Assembly (NCBI GenBank): GCA_937871705.1
Contig: CALMOO010000657.1
Span: 73,336-105,386, forward strand
Source of the DNA: an uncultured Hymenobacter sp.
GTDB taxonomy: Bacteria; Bacteroidota; Bacteroidia; Cytophagales; Hymenobacteraceae
DNA: 32,051 bases
Reading direction: 5' to 3'
Both the position numbers and the translations under genes were made by a program. Positions 16,357 through 24,037 of this stretch are shown piece by piece; position 1 is the stretch's first letter; each line of letters starts with the position of its first letter. The notes under the pieces are model-generated. The model saw only the letters and a list, made by a program, of their open reading frames with translations, did no database searches and was not told where the DNA came from.

Positions 16357-17646
16357 TTAGCGCACAATTTTTACGTATTTGTCTACCACGTCCCAGGTCG
16401 CGGCGTCCGAGTCGAATACCGAGTTCAGACCCTGCTCCTCGCCACCGGGGTCGCCCATATACGGGTCGCCGGCCTTCCAGAAAGTCTGGCCGGGCACTGG
16501 CCGCGCCTGGCCCCCAAAAGCCCAAAAATTATAGCCTGCAATGATGGGATACTGACGCATTAGCCCAAATAACTCACCGTAGTACTGGTTGCGCAGCGTG
16601 GTAGCCGCCGTGGGCGCGAACACCTGCCCGTCACGGGGTAAGCCAAACTCTTCTACTACCAGCGGCTTGCCCAGCTTTTGAGCGGCCGCCGCGTGGCGGG
16701 CTACGTAGGCGCGAGTGTTGGCCAGCACCAGGGACAGGCTGCGGACCGTAGCTGTGTCCTTAAACCAGCCCCAGTTTTTGGGCCAGATGTGGATGGTGAG
16801 GTAATCGATATTAGGGTCGGCGTGCAGGCGCTCGTAGGTGGCTAGCTGGCCATCGGTGGCAATATCGCCCTCACTGCCGGTGGTAAGCAGGTGGCTTTTA
16901 TCCAAAGATTTAATTAAAGCGGCCGTTTCGCGCATCCAGGTTTCAAAGGCTGGGGTAGCCGCCACCGTCATAGGCCGGGGCTCGTTGATAATTTCCCAGG
17001 CCATAATAGCCGGCTCGTCTACGTATTTCTTCTTAGTCAGCGTGTTGGTGCGGCCTAGCACGTAGCGGATGTAAGCCGCCACTTCGTCTTTGCACGGCTG
17101 GCAGGTATAAAACTGCGCGATGTAAGCCTGGTATTTGTTCCAGTTGTAGTCGGGGTCTTTGGGCAGGGGCGGGCCCTGGTAGCCATTCCACTCCAGGTAC
17201 TGGCCTAGCCCGCCGCTCCACTCCCAGGTATTGGTGAAGTGCAGCACGGCTTTCATGTCGCGCTTGGCCAGCTCAGCCAGCAGGTAGTCGAGGCCCTGGG
17301 CTATCTTCTCATCAAACTGGCCCGGCGCGAGCTGCAAAGGCTGCTGCACCCGGTACTGGTAGCCGTGGCTGAGGCCTTCGGCGCCCACCATCACGCGGAG
17401 GTTGCGCACGCCGTGCTGCTGCAAAAAATCTAACTCGTGCCGCAGCCGCGCCTGCCCGGCCGGGCCTTGGGTGGCTAGCAGGCCGCCATACCAGTAGTTG
17501 GCCCCGATGTAGCGGTAAGGCTGGCCGCCGAGCACGAAGCCTGTGCCCTGCCGCCGCACAAAGCCAGCCGGTGGCACCGCCGCGAAGGCCGAGGTGCACA
17601 CCTGCAGCAGGAATACTGCCAGCAGGCAGAGAAGATTGGCTTTCAT
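16357..17646 (-). CDS. GH5 (subfamily 7-like) endo-beta-1,4-mannanase (secreted)
   Basis: From the ATG at 17646 the product has 429 residues and a signal peptide (MKANLLCLLAVFLLQ...AFAA). An upstream in-frame start adds 19 residues that spoil the leader. It has the plant/fungal-type mannanase signatures IGANYWYGG, NTWEWSGG, MAWEIINEPRP with the acid/base Glu222, IHIWPKNWGW and VVEEFG with the nucleophile Glu333. This is the promoter-proximal gene of operon 1 and faces the AraC gene across a 249-nt intergenic region containing an inverted repeat. It should open the mannan chain outside or in the periplasm. Confidence 0.92.
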   Translation of the reverse strand: MKANLLCLLAVFLLQVCTSAFAAVPPAGFVRRQGTGFVLGGQPYRYIGANYWYGGLLATQGPAGQARLRHELDFLQQHGVRNLRVMVGAEGLSHGYQYRVQQPLQLAPGQFDEKIAQGLDYLLAELAKRDMKAVLHFTNTWEWSGGLGQYLEWNGYQGPPLPKDPDYNWNKYQAYIAQFYTCQPCKDEVAAYIRYVLGRTNTLTKKKYVDEPAIMAWEIINEPRPMTVAATPAFETWMRETAALIKSLDKSHLLTTGSEGDIATDGQLATYERLHADPNIDYLTIHIWPKNWGWFKDTATVRSLSLVLANTRAYVARHAAAAQKLGKPLVVEEFGLPRDGQVFAPTAATTLRNQYYGELFGLMRQYPIIAGYNFWAFGGQARPVPGQTFWKAGDPYMGDPGGEEQGLNSVFDSDAATWDVVDKYVKIVR

Positions 17647-17781
17647 AATTGGGTGGGCAGGAGCAAGCAGTAGGACAAAGGTCCTCGCCTTCTGACCGCA
17701 CAACTAATACTCTTTTAGCATTTGCTTGTAGTAGCCTGTTGAGCTACTTGGGTATTTTCGGTTAAATAAAGGGTAATGGTT

Positions 17782-17802
17782 TGCAATTCAGGCAGAATTG
17801 CA
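17782..17802. promoter_or_regulatory. Inverted repeat in the divergent GH5 / AraC promoter region
   Basis: TGCAATTC and GAATTGCA form a perfect 8-bp inverted repeat around the spacer AGGCA. It lies 135 nt before the GH5 start and 93 nt before the likely AraC start. The position suits an operator for the divergent pair. No poly-T follows, so a terminator is unlikely. No exact TAnnTTTG promoter box was found here on either strand. Confidence 0.45.
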
Positions 17803-17895
17803 GCTATCGGCAACGATTCGCGCTTGCCTCATTATTGGTAGCATTTTGGCCGAATGCTGTACTTTTATCGCCTCTACCACCCAACAGCTACCGTT

Positions 17896-18771
17896 ATGAA
17901 CCCCGAGATTATGCGGGAAATAACCCCGCTTACGCAAAGCGACTGCTTTACTCTGTTCTCACGGGTTAAAAAGCAGTTCGATTTTCCGCTACACTATCAC
18001 GAGGAGTATGAGCTAAACCTGATACTTAACGCCGATGGCGCCAAGCGCATCGTGGGCGACCACATCGATACCATTGCCGACATGGAACTGGTGCTGGTTG
18101 GCCCCAATCTTTACCACGCCTGGTTTACCCACAAGTGCCACAGCGAGAAGATTACTGAGCTTACTATCCAGTTTCACAAGGACTTGCTAGAGGATAGGCT
18201 GCTGCGCCGCAACCAGCTCAGCTTCATCAAAACGATGTTTGACAAGGCGCAGCGCGGCATTCTATTCTCCCACGATACCATCAAGCGGCTGCTGCCGCGC
18301 CTGCTGGCACTAGAGCAAAAAACAGGCTTCGACTCGGTGCTGGAGCTCTTCTCCATCCTGCACGACCTCTCTACCTCACGCAACATGCGGGTGCTCTCCG
18401 ACGTGACCTCCGACTTGGCGCAATTCAACTACAACAGCCGCCGCATCGAGAAGGTATTTGAGTACATGAACGCCCACTACAGCCGCCCCATCACGCTGAG
18501 CGAGGTGGCTAAAGTGGCCAATATGCCCGAGGCCAGTTTCAGCCGCTTCATCCGCAAGCGCATCGGCGTCACGTTTATCGACAGCCTCAATGAAATCCGG
18601 CTAGGGCACGCCACGCGCATGTTAATCGATACGACGCACAACGTGGCTGAGGTGGCTTACAAGTGCGGGTTCAACAACATTTCTAACTTCAACCGCACCT
18701 TCAAAAAGCGCAAAGGCTGCACACCCAAAGAATTTCGCGGCAACTTCTCGGGTAACCGCATATTTATCTAG
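17896..18771 (+). CDS. AraC-family transcriptional regulator of the mannan operon
   Basis: From the ATG at 17896 the protein has 291 residues. An N-terminal cupin-type sensor domain (FDFPLHYHEEYELNLILNA, ELVLVGPNLYHAWF) is followed by a C-terminal double helix-turn-helix (PITLSEVAKVANMPEASFSRFIRKRIG, then NVAEVAYKCGFNNISNFNRTFKKRKG). An earlier start at 17854 is possible, but MNPEIMREITPL looks like the natural N-terminus. It diverges from the GH5-to-GH28 operon and is probably its sugar-responsive activator; the effector is unknown. No two-component hybrid sensor or ECF sigma gene is in the window, so this is the main regulator candidate for the locus. Confidence 0.92.
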   Translation: MNPEIMREITPLTQSDCFTLFSRVKKQFDFPLHYHEEYELNLILNADGAKRIVGDHIDTIADMELVLVGPNLYHAWFTHKCHSEKITELTIQFHKDLLEDRLLRRNQLSFIKTMFDKAQRGILFSHDTIKRLLPRLLALEQKTGFDSVLELFSILHDLSTSRNMRVLSDVTSDLAQFNYNSRRIEKVFEYMNAHYSRPITLSEVAKVANMPEASFSRFIRKRIGVTFIDSLNEIRLGHATRMLIDTTHNVAEVAYKCGFNNISNFNRTFKKRKGCTPKEFRGNFSGNRIFI

Positions 18772-18809
18772 AAGGCGTATTCAACCCGTAGGAACGCGCC
18801 GTGAGGTAG

Positions 18810-18837
18810 AGCCTCGGCGCTCGCCGAACGGCTTTTT
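18810..18837 (+). terminator. Intrinsic terminator after the AraC gene
   Basis: AGCC-TCGGC and GCCGA-(AC)-GGCT pair as a 9-bp stem with a 2-nt bulge and a 4-nt loop, followed by a T run. It begins about 40 nt after the AraC stop. From 18838 to 19177 I see no gene I can support. Confidence 0.6.
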
Positions 18838-19177
18838 AGCACCCACAAAACCGAGCCCGCCGGAGTGACGCAGGGGCGGGTAGTTAGCCGCAAAAACCGG
18901 CAGCCAGTGCGGGCCGGCCGACGGGGCCAAGCAGCAAAAGCAGCGATAAAAGCCGCTGCATAAGTAGCGTCAGCAGGAATAAACCCGGTGGCGGGGGCTA
19001 GCCAGCAGGTTGAAACTCTGGTCGATTGGCCGCTAGCAACTGGTAGTTTTTTGGCAAAAGCGCGTAAGCTTCGGCCCAAGTGGGCCTGACCGCCAACCCT
19101 GGGCTTGGACGGACCAAGCTAGCCGATAACTTCGGGCCTTATCACTCATGGACTGGCCCAGTTAGCCCCGCCTACTT

Positions 19178-20218
19178 ATGCGCAAGCTGCCAACGTACTT
19201 TCTTGCCCTGACCATGCTGAGCGCAGCACCCCTGGCCAGCATGGCGCAGCGCGCGGCGGCCCGCTCGGGCAACCCCATTCTGCCGGGCTGGTACGCCGAC
19301 CCGGAAGCCGCCATTTTCGGCTCGCAGTACTGGATTTACCCCACGCTCTCGGCCGTAGTCGGCGACACCTACCCGGCCGAGGAAAAGGTAGAAGTGCGCA
19401 AAGCCTACGCCCAGCAGGTGTTTTTCGATGCCTTCTCCTCGCCCGACCTGGTGCACTGGACCAAGCACCCGCGCGTGCTCGACACGGCCAGCGTGAAGTG
19501 GGCACGCCGGGCGGTGTGGGCGCCTGCCATCGTGGCCAAGGGCGGCAAGTACTACCTGTTTTTCGGGGCCAACGATATTCAGAACGACCAGCAGCGCGGC
19601 GGCATCGGCGTGGCCGTGGCCAATAACCCGGCCGGCCCATTCAAAGACCTGCTAGGGCACCCATTGGTCGATAAGTTTTACAACCACGCCCAGCCCATCG
19701 ACCAGTTTGTGTTTAAGGATACCGACGGGAAGTATTACCTCGTGTACGGCGGCTGGCAGCACTGCAACATCGCCCGCCTCAAGGACGACTTCACGGGCTT
19801 CGTACCCTTTGAGGATGGTGCTGTCTTTAAGTCAATTACACCCCAGGGCTACGTTGAAGGTCCGGTCATGTTCCGCCGGCAGGGCCAGTACTACCTCATG
19901 TGGAGCGAGGGCGACTGGACCGGTCCCGCGTACTCGGTAGCCTATGCCGTGGGCCAGTCACCCTTCGGGCCATTTAAGCGGGTAGGCAAGGTGCTGGCGC
20001 AAGACCCGGCCATTGCCACCGGTGCCGGTCACCACTCGGTGCTCAATGTGCCGGGCACTGACCGCTGGTATATCGTGTACCACCGCCGTCCGCTCGGCGA
20101 TGCGGAAGGCAACCACCGTCAGGTGTGCATCGACGAGCTACACTTCGACCAACAGGGTCACATTTTGCCCGTCAAGATTACCACCACCGGGGTAGCAGCC
20201 CAGCCGCTAAAGCCCTAA
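19178..20218 (+). CDS. GH43-family glycosidase (secreted), arabinofuranosidase/xylosidase-like
   Basis: 346 residues with a signal peptide (about 1-24, SMAQ). The five-bladed propeller triad of GH43 is visible: the general base Asp41 in GWYADPEAAIFG, the pKa-tuning Asp175 in AQPIDQFVFKDTDGKYY, and the acid Glu227 in GYVEGPVMF. WAPAIVAKGGKYYLFFGAN is also typical. It probably trims arabinose, xylose or another side residue from a plant polysaccharide; the substrate is not clear from sequence. It is a single gene converging on the beta-propeller gene at 20228. Confidence 0.87.
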   Translation: MRKLPTYFLALTMLSAAPLASMAQRAAARSGNPILPGWYADPEAAIFGSQYWIYPTLSAVVGDTYPAEEKVEVRKAYAQQVFFDAFSSPDLVHWTKHPRVLDTASVKWARRAVWAPAIVAKGGKYYLFFGANDIQNDQQRGGIGVAVANNPAGPFKDLLGHPLVDKFYNHAQPIDQFVFKDTDGKYYLVYGGWQHCNIARLKDDFTGFVPFEDGAVFKSITPQGYVEGPVMFRRQGQYYLMWSEGDWTGPAYSVAYAVGQSPFGPFKRVGKVLAQDPAIATGAGHHSVLNVPGTDRWYIVYHRRPLGDAEGNHRQVCIDELHFDQQGHILPVKITTTGVAAQPLKP

Positions 20219-20234
20219 GCCCGACCTTTAGCGG
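20204..20234. terminator. Inverted repeat at convergent gene ends, possible bidirectional terminator
   Basis: CCGCTAAAG and CTTTAGCGG form a perfect 9-bp stem with a 13-nt loop. It spans the stop codons of the two converging genes (20218 and 20228). There is no strong T run on either side, so termination is inferred mainly from position. Confidence 0.4.
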
Positions 20235-21223
20235 GTCGCTTGGCCGGGCCAGTGCCAGGTCAGCAAGTCGTCGCTCCAGGCGATGCAGATGGAGGCATTT
20301 TTGTCAAAGTCGCCGGCTTCCTCAGTCAGCGGGCCCGAGCCGTGAAAGAGCATTATATACTTACCGAAGCTTAGGTTTTGCTTGAGGTTGAGCACGGTGC
20401 CAGCAGTGAGCCGGCCCTGCGCCCAGGGCCAATCGGCCTGGCCCAGCGTCACGGGCTGGCCCCAGTCGCGCCAGGTGTGCAGGTCGGGCGAGCGCTTGAA
20501 GGCAATGCCATTTTTGGGTGAGTGCACCAGGACGTATTCGCCATTTTCGACCAGCACGCAGGCGTTTTCACCCGAGTCGGTGTGACCCGCATAAGTCCAA
20601 GTGCGCAGGTCAGCAGAATACGACATGCTCACGCCATTCTGCTTATAAAAGCACCACCACTTGCCGGGGTCGTCTTTGTCTTGCAGCAGATACGGGTCTA
20701 TCAGGCGGCCCAGAGCTTTTTCGTCCACCTCGGGGCCTTTCACCCGCAGCAGCTCGGGCGGGCTCCAGTGGCAGAGGTCGCCGCTGCGCATCGTGAACAG
20801 GCGCGCCTCACCGGTGCCGAAGCGCGGCATCTGGTTGGCCAGGTAGTCGGGGCGCGGATAGGTTTGCAGGCATAGTACCCACTCGTCGCCTTGACGCACC
20901 ACGTTGCCGGGACTGCTATAGTCGAGGCGCTGGTCGCGGGCGGTGAGAATGCGCGTGGCCGACCAGTGCCGTAAATCGTGGGTCTGGCGCATGGCCGTGT
21001 ACGAATACACCTTGTTATCAGCCTCGGTCCGCACTAGGGTAAAAAATACAAATAAAGAGTCGTGGTAATACAGCAGGGCCGGGTCGCGGTAGGCCGTGCG
21101 CGCATCGCCCTGAAAAAGCACCGGCGAGCGCAGCCTGGCAAGCAGGTTTTTGGGGCACGGGGCGGCAGGTGGGGCTAGCCCGACAAGCAGGCTGAGGAGG
21201 ATGGATAAGACCATAGCATTCAT
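20228..21223 (-). CDS. Beta-propeller glycosidase (GH43/GH32/GH117-like fold), specificity unknown
   Basis: From the ATG at 21223 the product has 331 residues with a signal peptide (MNAMVLSILLSLLVGLAPPA). ARTAYRDPALLYYHDSLFVFF near the N-terminus (Asp47) looks like the first acidic residue of a five-bladed propeller enzyme, and LIDPYLLQDKDDPGKWWCFY holds a second Asp. Repeated W-type blade motifs (DLRHWS, DLCHWS, DLRTWTY, DLHTWRDW, DLLTWHW) mark the blades. I cannot name the family with certainty. It is the last gene of operon 2, 10 nt after the GH26 stop, and is probably an exo-acting or debranching enzyme. Confidence 0.75.
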   Translation of the reverse strand: MNAMVLSILLSLLVGLAPPAAPCPKNLLARLRSPVLFQGDARTAYRDPALLYYHDSLFVFFTLVRTEADNKVYSYTAMRQTHDLRHWSATRILTARDQRLDYSSPGNVVRQGDEWVLCLQTYPRPDYLANQMPRFGTGEARLFTMRSGDLCHWSPPELLRVKGPEVDEKALGRLIDPYLLQDKDDPGKWWCFYKQNGVSMSYSADLRTWTYAGHTDSGENACVLVENGEYVLVHSPKNGIAFKRSPDLHTWRDWGQPVTLGQADWPWAQGRLTAGTVLNLKQNLSFGKYIMLFHGSGPLTEEAGDFDKNASICIAWSDDLLTWHWPGQATR

Positions 21224-21233
21224 TTTCTTGCGC

Positions 21234-22280
21234 TTACTTCGCCAGCCTCCGGGGTGCCCTATCGGCATTCACGACGCGCGGGTCGAGGTACGTACGCTTG
21301 ATATCGGCCTCGCTATTGGCATTAAACAGCATCTCGCCCCATGACATAAACCACACGTAAGGCTGTTTGGCAAACAACGCCAACGGCACCAAGGCGCTGG
21401 CTTCGGAGAGGGCTAGCGGCTTGCCGGCGGCCAGGCGGTGCATGGTGTCGTACCAGCGCTGCGGGTACACCACGGCGGCGCTGTCTTTGCGCGGGTAGAT
21501 GTCGGTGCCGAGCACATCGACCTGGTCGCGGCCGGGAAAAAAGTTCTCGACGCCGGGGGTGGGCTTGTCGGGTGTCCAGGCCCAGAGGATGTTGTGCAGC
21601 TGATGGTGCTCGGTGTAGTAGGTGTAGAGCTGCCGCCACAAGGCCAGATAGCCCTGCGCGCCGGGCCGGCCGCCCCACCAAAACCATCCCCCGTTCATCT
21701 CGTGGTAAGGTCGGAAAATAACCGGAATGTGCGCGGCCTGCAGCTGCTGCAAGTGGCTGGCGAGCAAATCCATCTGCGTGGCCCACTTCTGGTAGAGTGG
21801 GGTGCCGGGCGTCAGCAGCTCCTGCCACTGCGCATCGCTGAGCTTGCTGATGATGCCGCCCTCAAACGGGCACGGCTCACCGATGGCGGGGTTGGCCTGG
21901 TGGTAGCTCAGCACGATGATGGCGCCGCGCGCGTGCTGCTTTTTTATCTCCGGTACTAGCAGCGGGCGGTACTTAATGTTGTCAATGTCGTGGGTCGAGT
22001 CGGCAAAGCCAAAATCGCCGCCCCAAATGGCCGGGTAGTGGCCCGTGAGGCGCTGCACGCGGTCGCTAGGGGTCGACATGCGTCCCAGCACATTGTGCAT
22101 CCCCGACAGGGTCTTTTTACCTTGCAGCTTATACAGATACTTGAGCAGCTGCCGCGCCTCGGGCGTGGCTTGCGGGTCGATGGGGCGAGGCTGCGCCTGC
22201 GCTAAGCCGCTGCCCAGCAGGCTAGCCAGCACCAGCCAGCACCAGCAGCTAGGCCAGCATAAGTTGTTGCTATTTTTCAA
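21234..22280 (-). CDS. GH26 beta-mannanase (secreted), second copy
   Basis: 348 residues starting at a TTG codon four bases after the GH28-like stop; the leader is rich in Trp and Cys and ends GLAQAQ. GH26 motifs are KKTLSGMHN, YPAIWGGDFGF, FRPYHEMNGGWFWWGG with the acid/base Glu194, VLGTDIYP, and ALSEASAL with the nucleophile Glu293. Compared with the GH26 at 15199, the residues after the acid/base differ (MNGG instead of HTGS), suggesting different chain-length preference. It belongs to operon 2 with SusC/SusD, so it is likely periplasmic or at the cell surface. Confidence 0.92.
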   Translation of the reverse strand: MKNSNNLCWPSCWCWLVLASLLGSGLAQAQPRPIDPQATPEARQLLKYLYKLQGKKTLSGMHNVLGRMSTPSDRVQRLTGHYPAIWGGDFGFADSTHDIDNIKYRPLLVPEIKKQHARGAIIVLSYHQANPAIGEPCPFEGGIISKLSDAQWQELLTPGTPLYQKWATQMDLLASHLQQLQAAHIPVIFRPYHEMNGGWFWWGGRPGAQGYLALWRQLYTYYTEHHQLHNILWAWTPDKPTPGVENFFPGRDQVDVLGTDIYPRKDSAAVVYPQRWYDTMHRLAAGKPLALSEASALVPLALFAKQPYVWFMSWGEMLFNANSEADIKRTYLDPRVVNADRAPRRLAK

Positions 22281-22284
22281 GATG

Positions 22285-23910
22285 TCAACGAGTTAAAGTG
22301 ATGGCTTTGCGAGCGGCGGGCTCCACGGCTAGCTGCGGCAGGCGGCGAACACCCGCCGCCTGAATGCGGAGCACCTGGGTTTGGGCGCCGGCTATCTGGC
22401 AATACACCGGCCCACTGGGGACTAGCGCGGGCCAGCCCAGCCAGCCGCGCTGCGTATCGGCCAGCAGCAGGGCGGCGAAACCGGGAGCTGCGCCCAAGCT
22501 CTCAAACTGCTCGATGCGGAAATCGCGCACCGCATGCAGGGCTAGTCCGTGCCGCCAGTTGGGCACCGGCGTGGGCGCATCCCAAGTCAGGCGCACGTGG
22601 CGCAGGGCCAGGCGCTCGGCGTTGCGTAGGGTCAGGCCGTCGTCGGCCCGCAGGTCGCGCTCCGATTCGGGCTGCATGCTTAGGTCAATGTCAGTTAGCT
22701 CCACTTCGCTGATGGACGCGTAGGCCGTCGCACCTTCGCCCGCAAAGCCGGTGATAGTGGAAGTGCCTTCAACCCGCCCGCTCAGGCCCGAAATGCGCAC
22801 GTGCGCAATGCGGCCTACTTTGGAGCCAGCGTTGCGCTTGAGCACCGTCAAGTGAAACGCCTCGCCGTTGCCCCACCAGAAAAACGGCTTGCGGCGGCAG
22901 TCGAGCACGACGTTGCTAAACACCACGTGCTCCACGGTGGCCCCGTCGCGCACGATGATGCCTAGCCCCCGATTGGTGTCGTTGATGGTACAATTAGTGA
23001 ACAGAATGCGGCGAAAGTCGGCGTTCGTTTCGGTACCAATTTTCAGGGCGCACGAGCTCGACGCCAGCGTGCAGTTCGTCACCGTAATGTCTTCGCACGT
23101 TTCCGAACGGCCACCCTGCCGGGTGGTCTTCAGGCAGATAGCGTCGTCGCCGGTGCGGATAATGCAATCTGACACCAGCACCCGCTTGCAGCCGTCAAGG
23201 TCGAGCCCGTCCGAATTAGCGCCCCGTTCGAGGCTGGAGCTGATGCGCAGGCCGCTCACCATCACGTCGTGGCACCACTGCAGGTGGCAGCTCCAGTTAG
23301 GCGAGTCGATAACCTGAATATCCTGCAGGGTAACATTCTGACAGGCTGAAAAATAAACCAGCGAAATTTTGGGGTTGCGCACGCGGGGCGCATGCATGTC
23401 CACACCGGCCCGCTCGGCATTGACAGTCCAGCCGGGGTAGGCGTCGGGCGCGGCCACGAGTACGCTCGCGAAGCGCGGCTCGCCCCGGATGGCGCCCGGC
23501 CCGGTAATACTGATATTGGTTAGGTTTTTGGCTACCACTAAGGCCGGAATAAAGCTGTCGCCGGCATCGAGCAGCCCGGCCTTGTCGTTGTGATACAGCG
23601 TCGAATCAGGCAAAGCCAGGAGCGTGGCGCCACTGGCCAGGTGCAGGTCGATGTTGCTGCGCAAGTAGAGGCTAGCCGTGGCAAACGTGCCAGCTGGCAC
23701 CAGCACCTGCCCGCCCCCCGCCCGCGCACACGCCTCAATGGCTCGCTGAATAGCGGCCTGCGAATTGGCCGTAGCACTCGCCCGCGCCCCGTAGTCAACG
23801 ATGTTGTACACCGGGACTAGCTGAGCGGAAAAGGCGTTGGCTGCCAGCCCCCCAAGCAGCCCGCTTAGTAGTAGGGCAGTGTGACTGCACCGAAGAAGAA
23901 GACGCCACAT
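22285..23910 (-). CDS. GH28-like right-handed beta-helix protein, second copy (secreted)
   Basis: From the ATG at 23910 the product has 541 residues with a signal peptide (ending NAFSAQ); an upstream in-frame start adds 31 residues and hides it. Motifs are YNIVDYGARASATANSQAAI, NSDGLDLDGC (232-241) and TGDDAICLK (253-261), as in polygalacturonases. The Gly-His-Gly site reads SSCALKIGT, without the His. FFWWGNGEAFHL matches the WWGNGE motif of the 9081 protein. It follows SusD by 127 nt and precedes GH26 by 4 nt. The partner genes point to mannan, so galacturonan cleavage is uncertain. Confidence 0.86.
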   Translation of the reverse strand: MWRLLLRCSHTALLLSGLLGGLAANAFSAQLVPVYNIVDYGARASATANSQAAIQRAIEACARAGGGQVLVPAGTFATASLYLRSNIDLHLASGATLLALPDSTLYHNDKAGLLDAGDSFIPALVVAKNLTNISITGPGAIRGEPRFASVLVAAPDAYPGWTVNAERAGVDMHAPRVRNPKISLVYFSACQNVTLQDIQVIDSPNWSCHLQWCHDVMVSGLRISSSLERGANSDGLDLDGCKRVLVSDCIIRTGDDAICLKTTRQGGRSETCEDITVTNCTLASSSCALKIGTETNADFRRILFTNCTINDTNRGLGIIVRDGATVEHVVFSNVVLDCRRKPFFWWGNGEAFHLTVLKRNAGSKVGRIAHVRISGLSGRVEGTSTITGFAGEGATAYASISEVELTDIDLSMQPESERDLRADDGLTLRNAERLALRHVRLTWDAPTPVPNWRHGLALHAVRDFRIEQFESLGAAPGFAALLLADTQRGWLGWPALVPSGPVYCQIAGAQTQVLRIQAAGVRRLPQLAVEPAARKAITLTR

Positions 23911-24037
23911 AAATAAAAAAGTACGCCAGGACTGCGTTTGGCAGCCCCGGCGCAATGGTAAAGACCTCACGTTTACAAACAGTAGCCGCGTGAGCGTGAG
24001 CAACGCATCGCTACCCCGCTAGCCAAGCCCAGGTGGG

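Noticed and set aside
18768..19079. 103-residue minus-strand gene
   Set aside because: The composition looks like GC-rich noise apart from the last residues, it overlaps the AraC terminator, and I cannot support it as a gene.
23966..23994. CTCACG / CGTGAG inverted repeat between SusD and the GH28-like gene as a terminator
   Set aside because: The stem is only 6 bp with a 17-nt loop, and the T run is weak.
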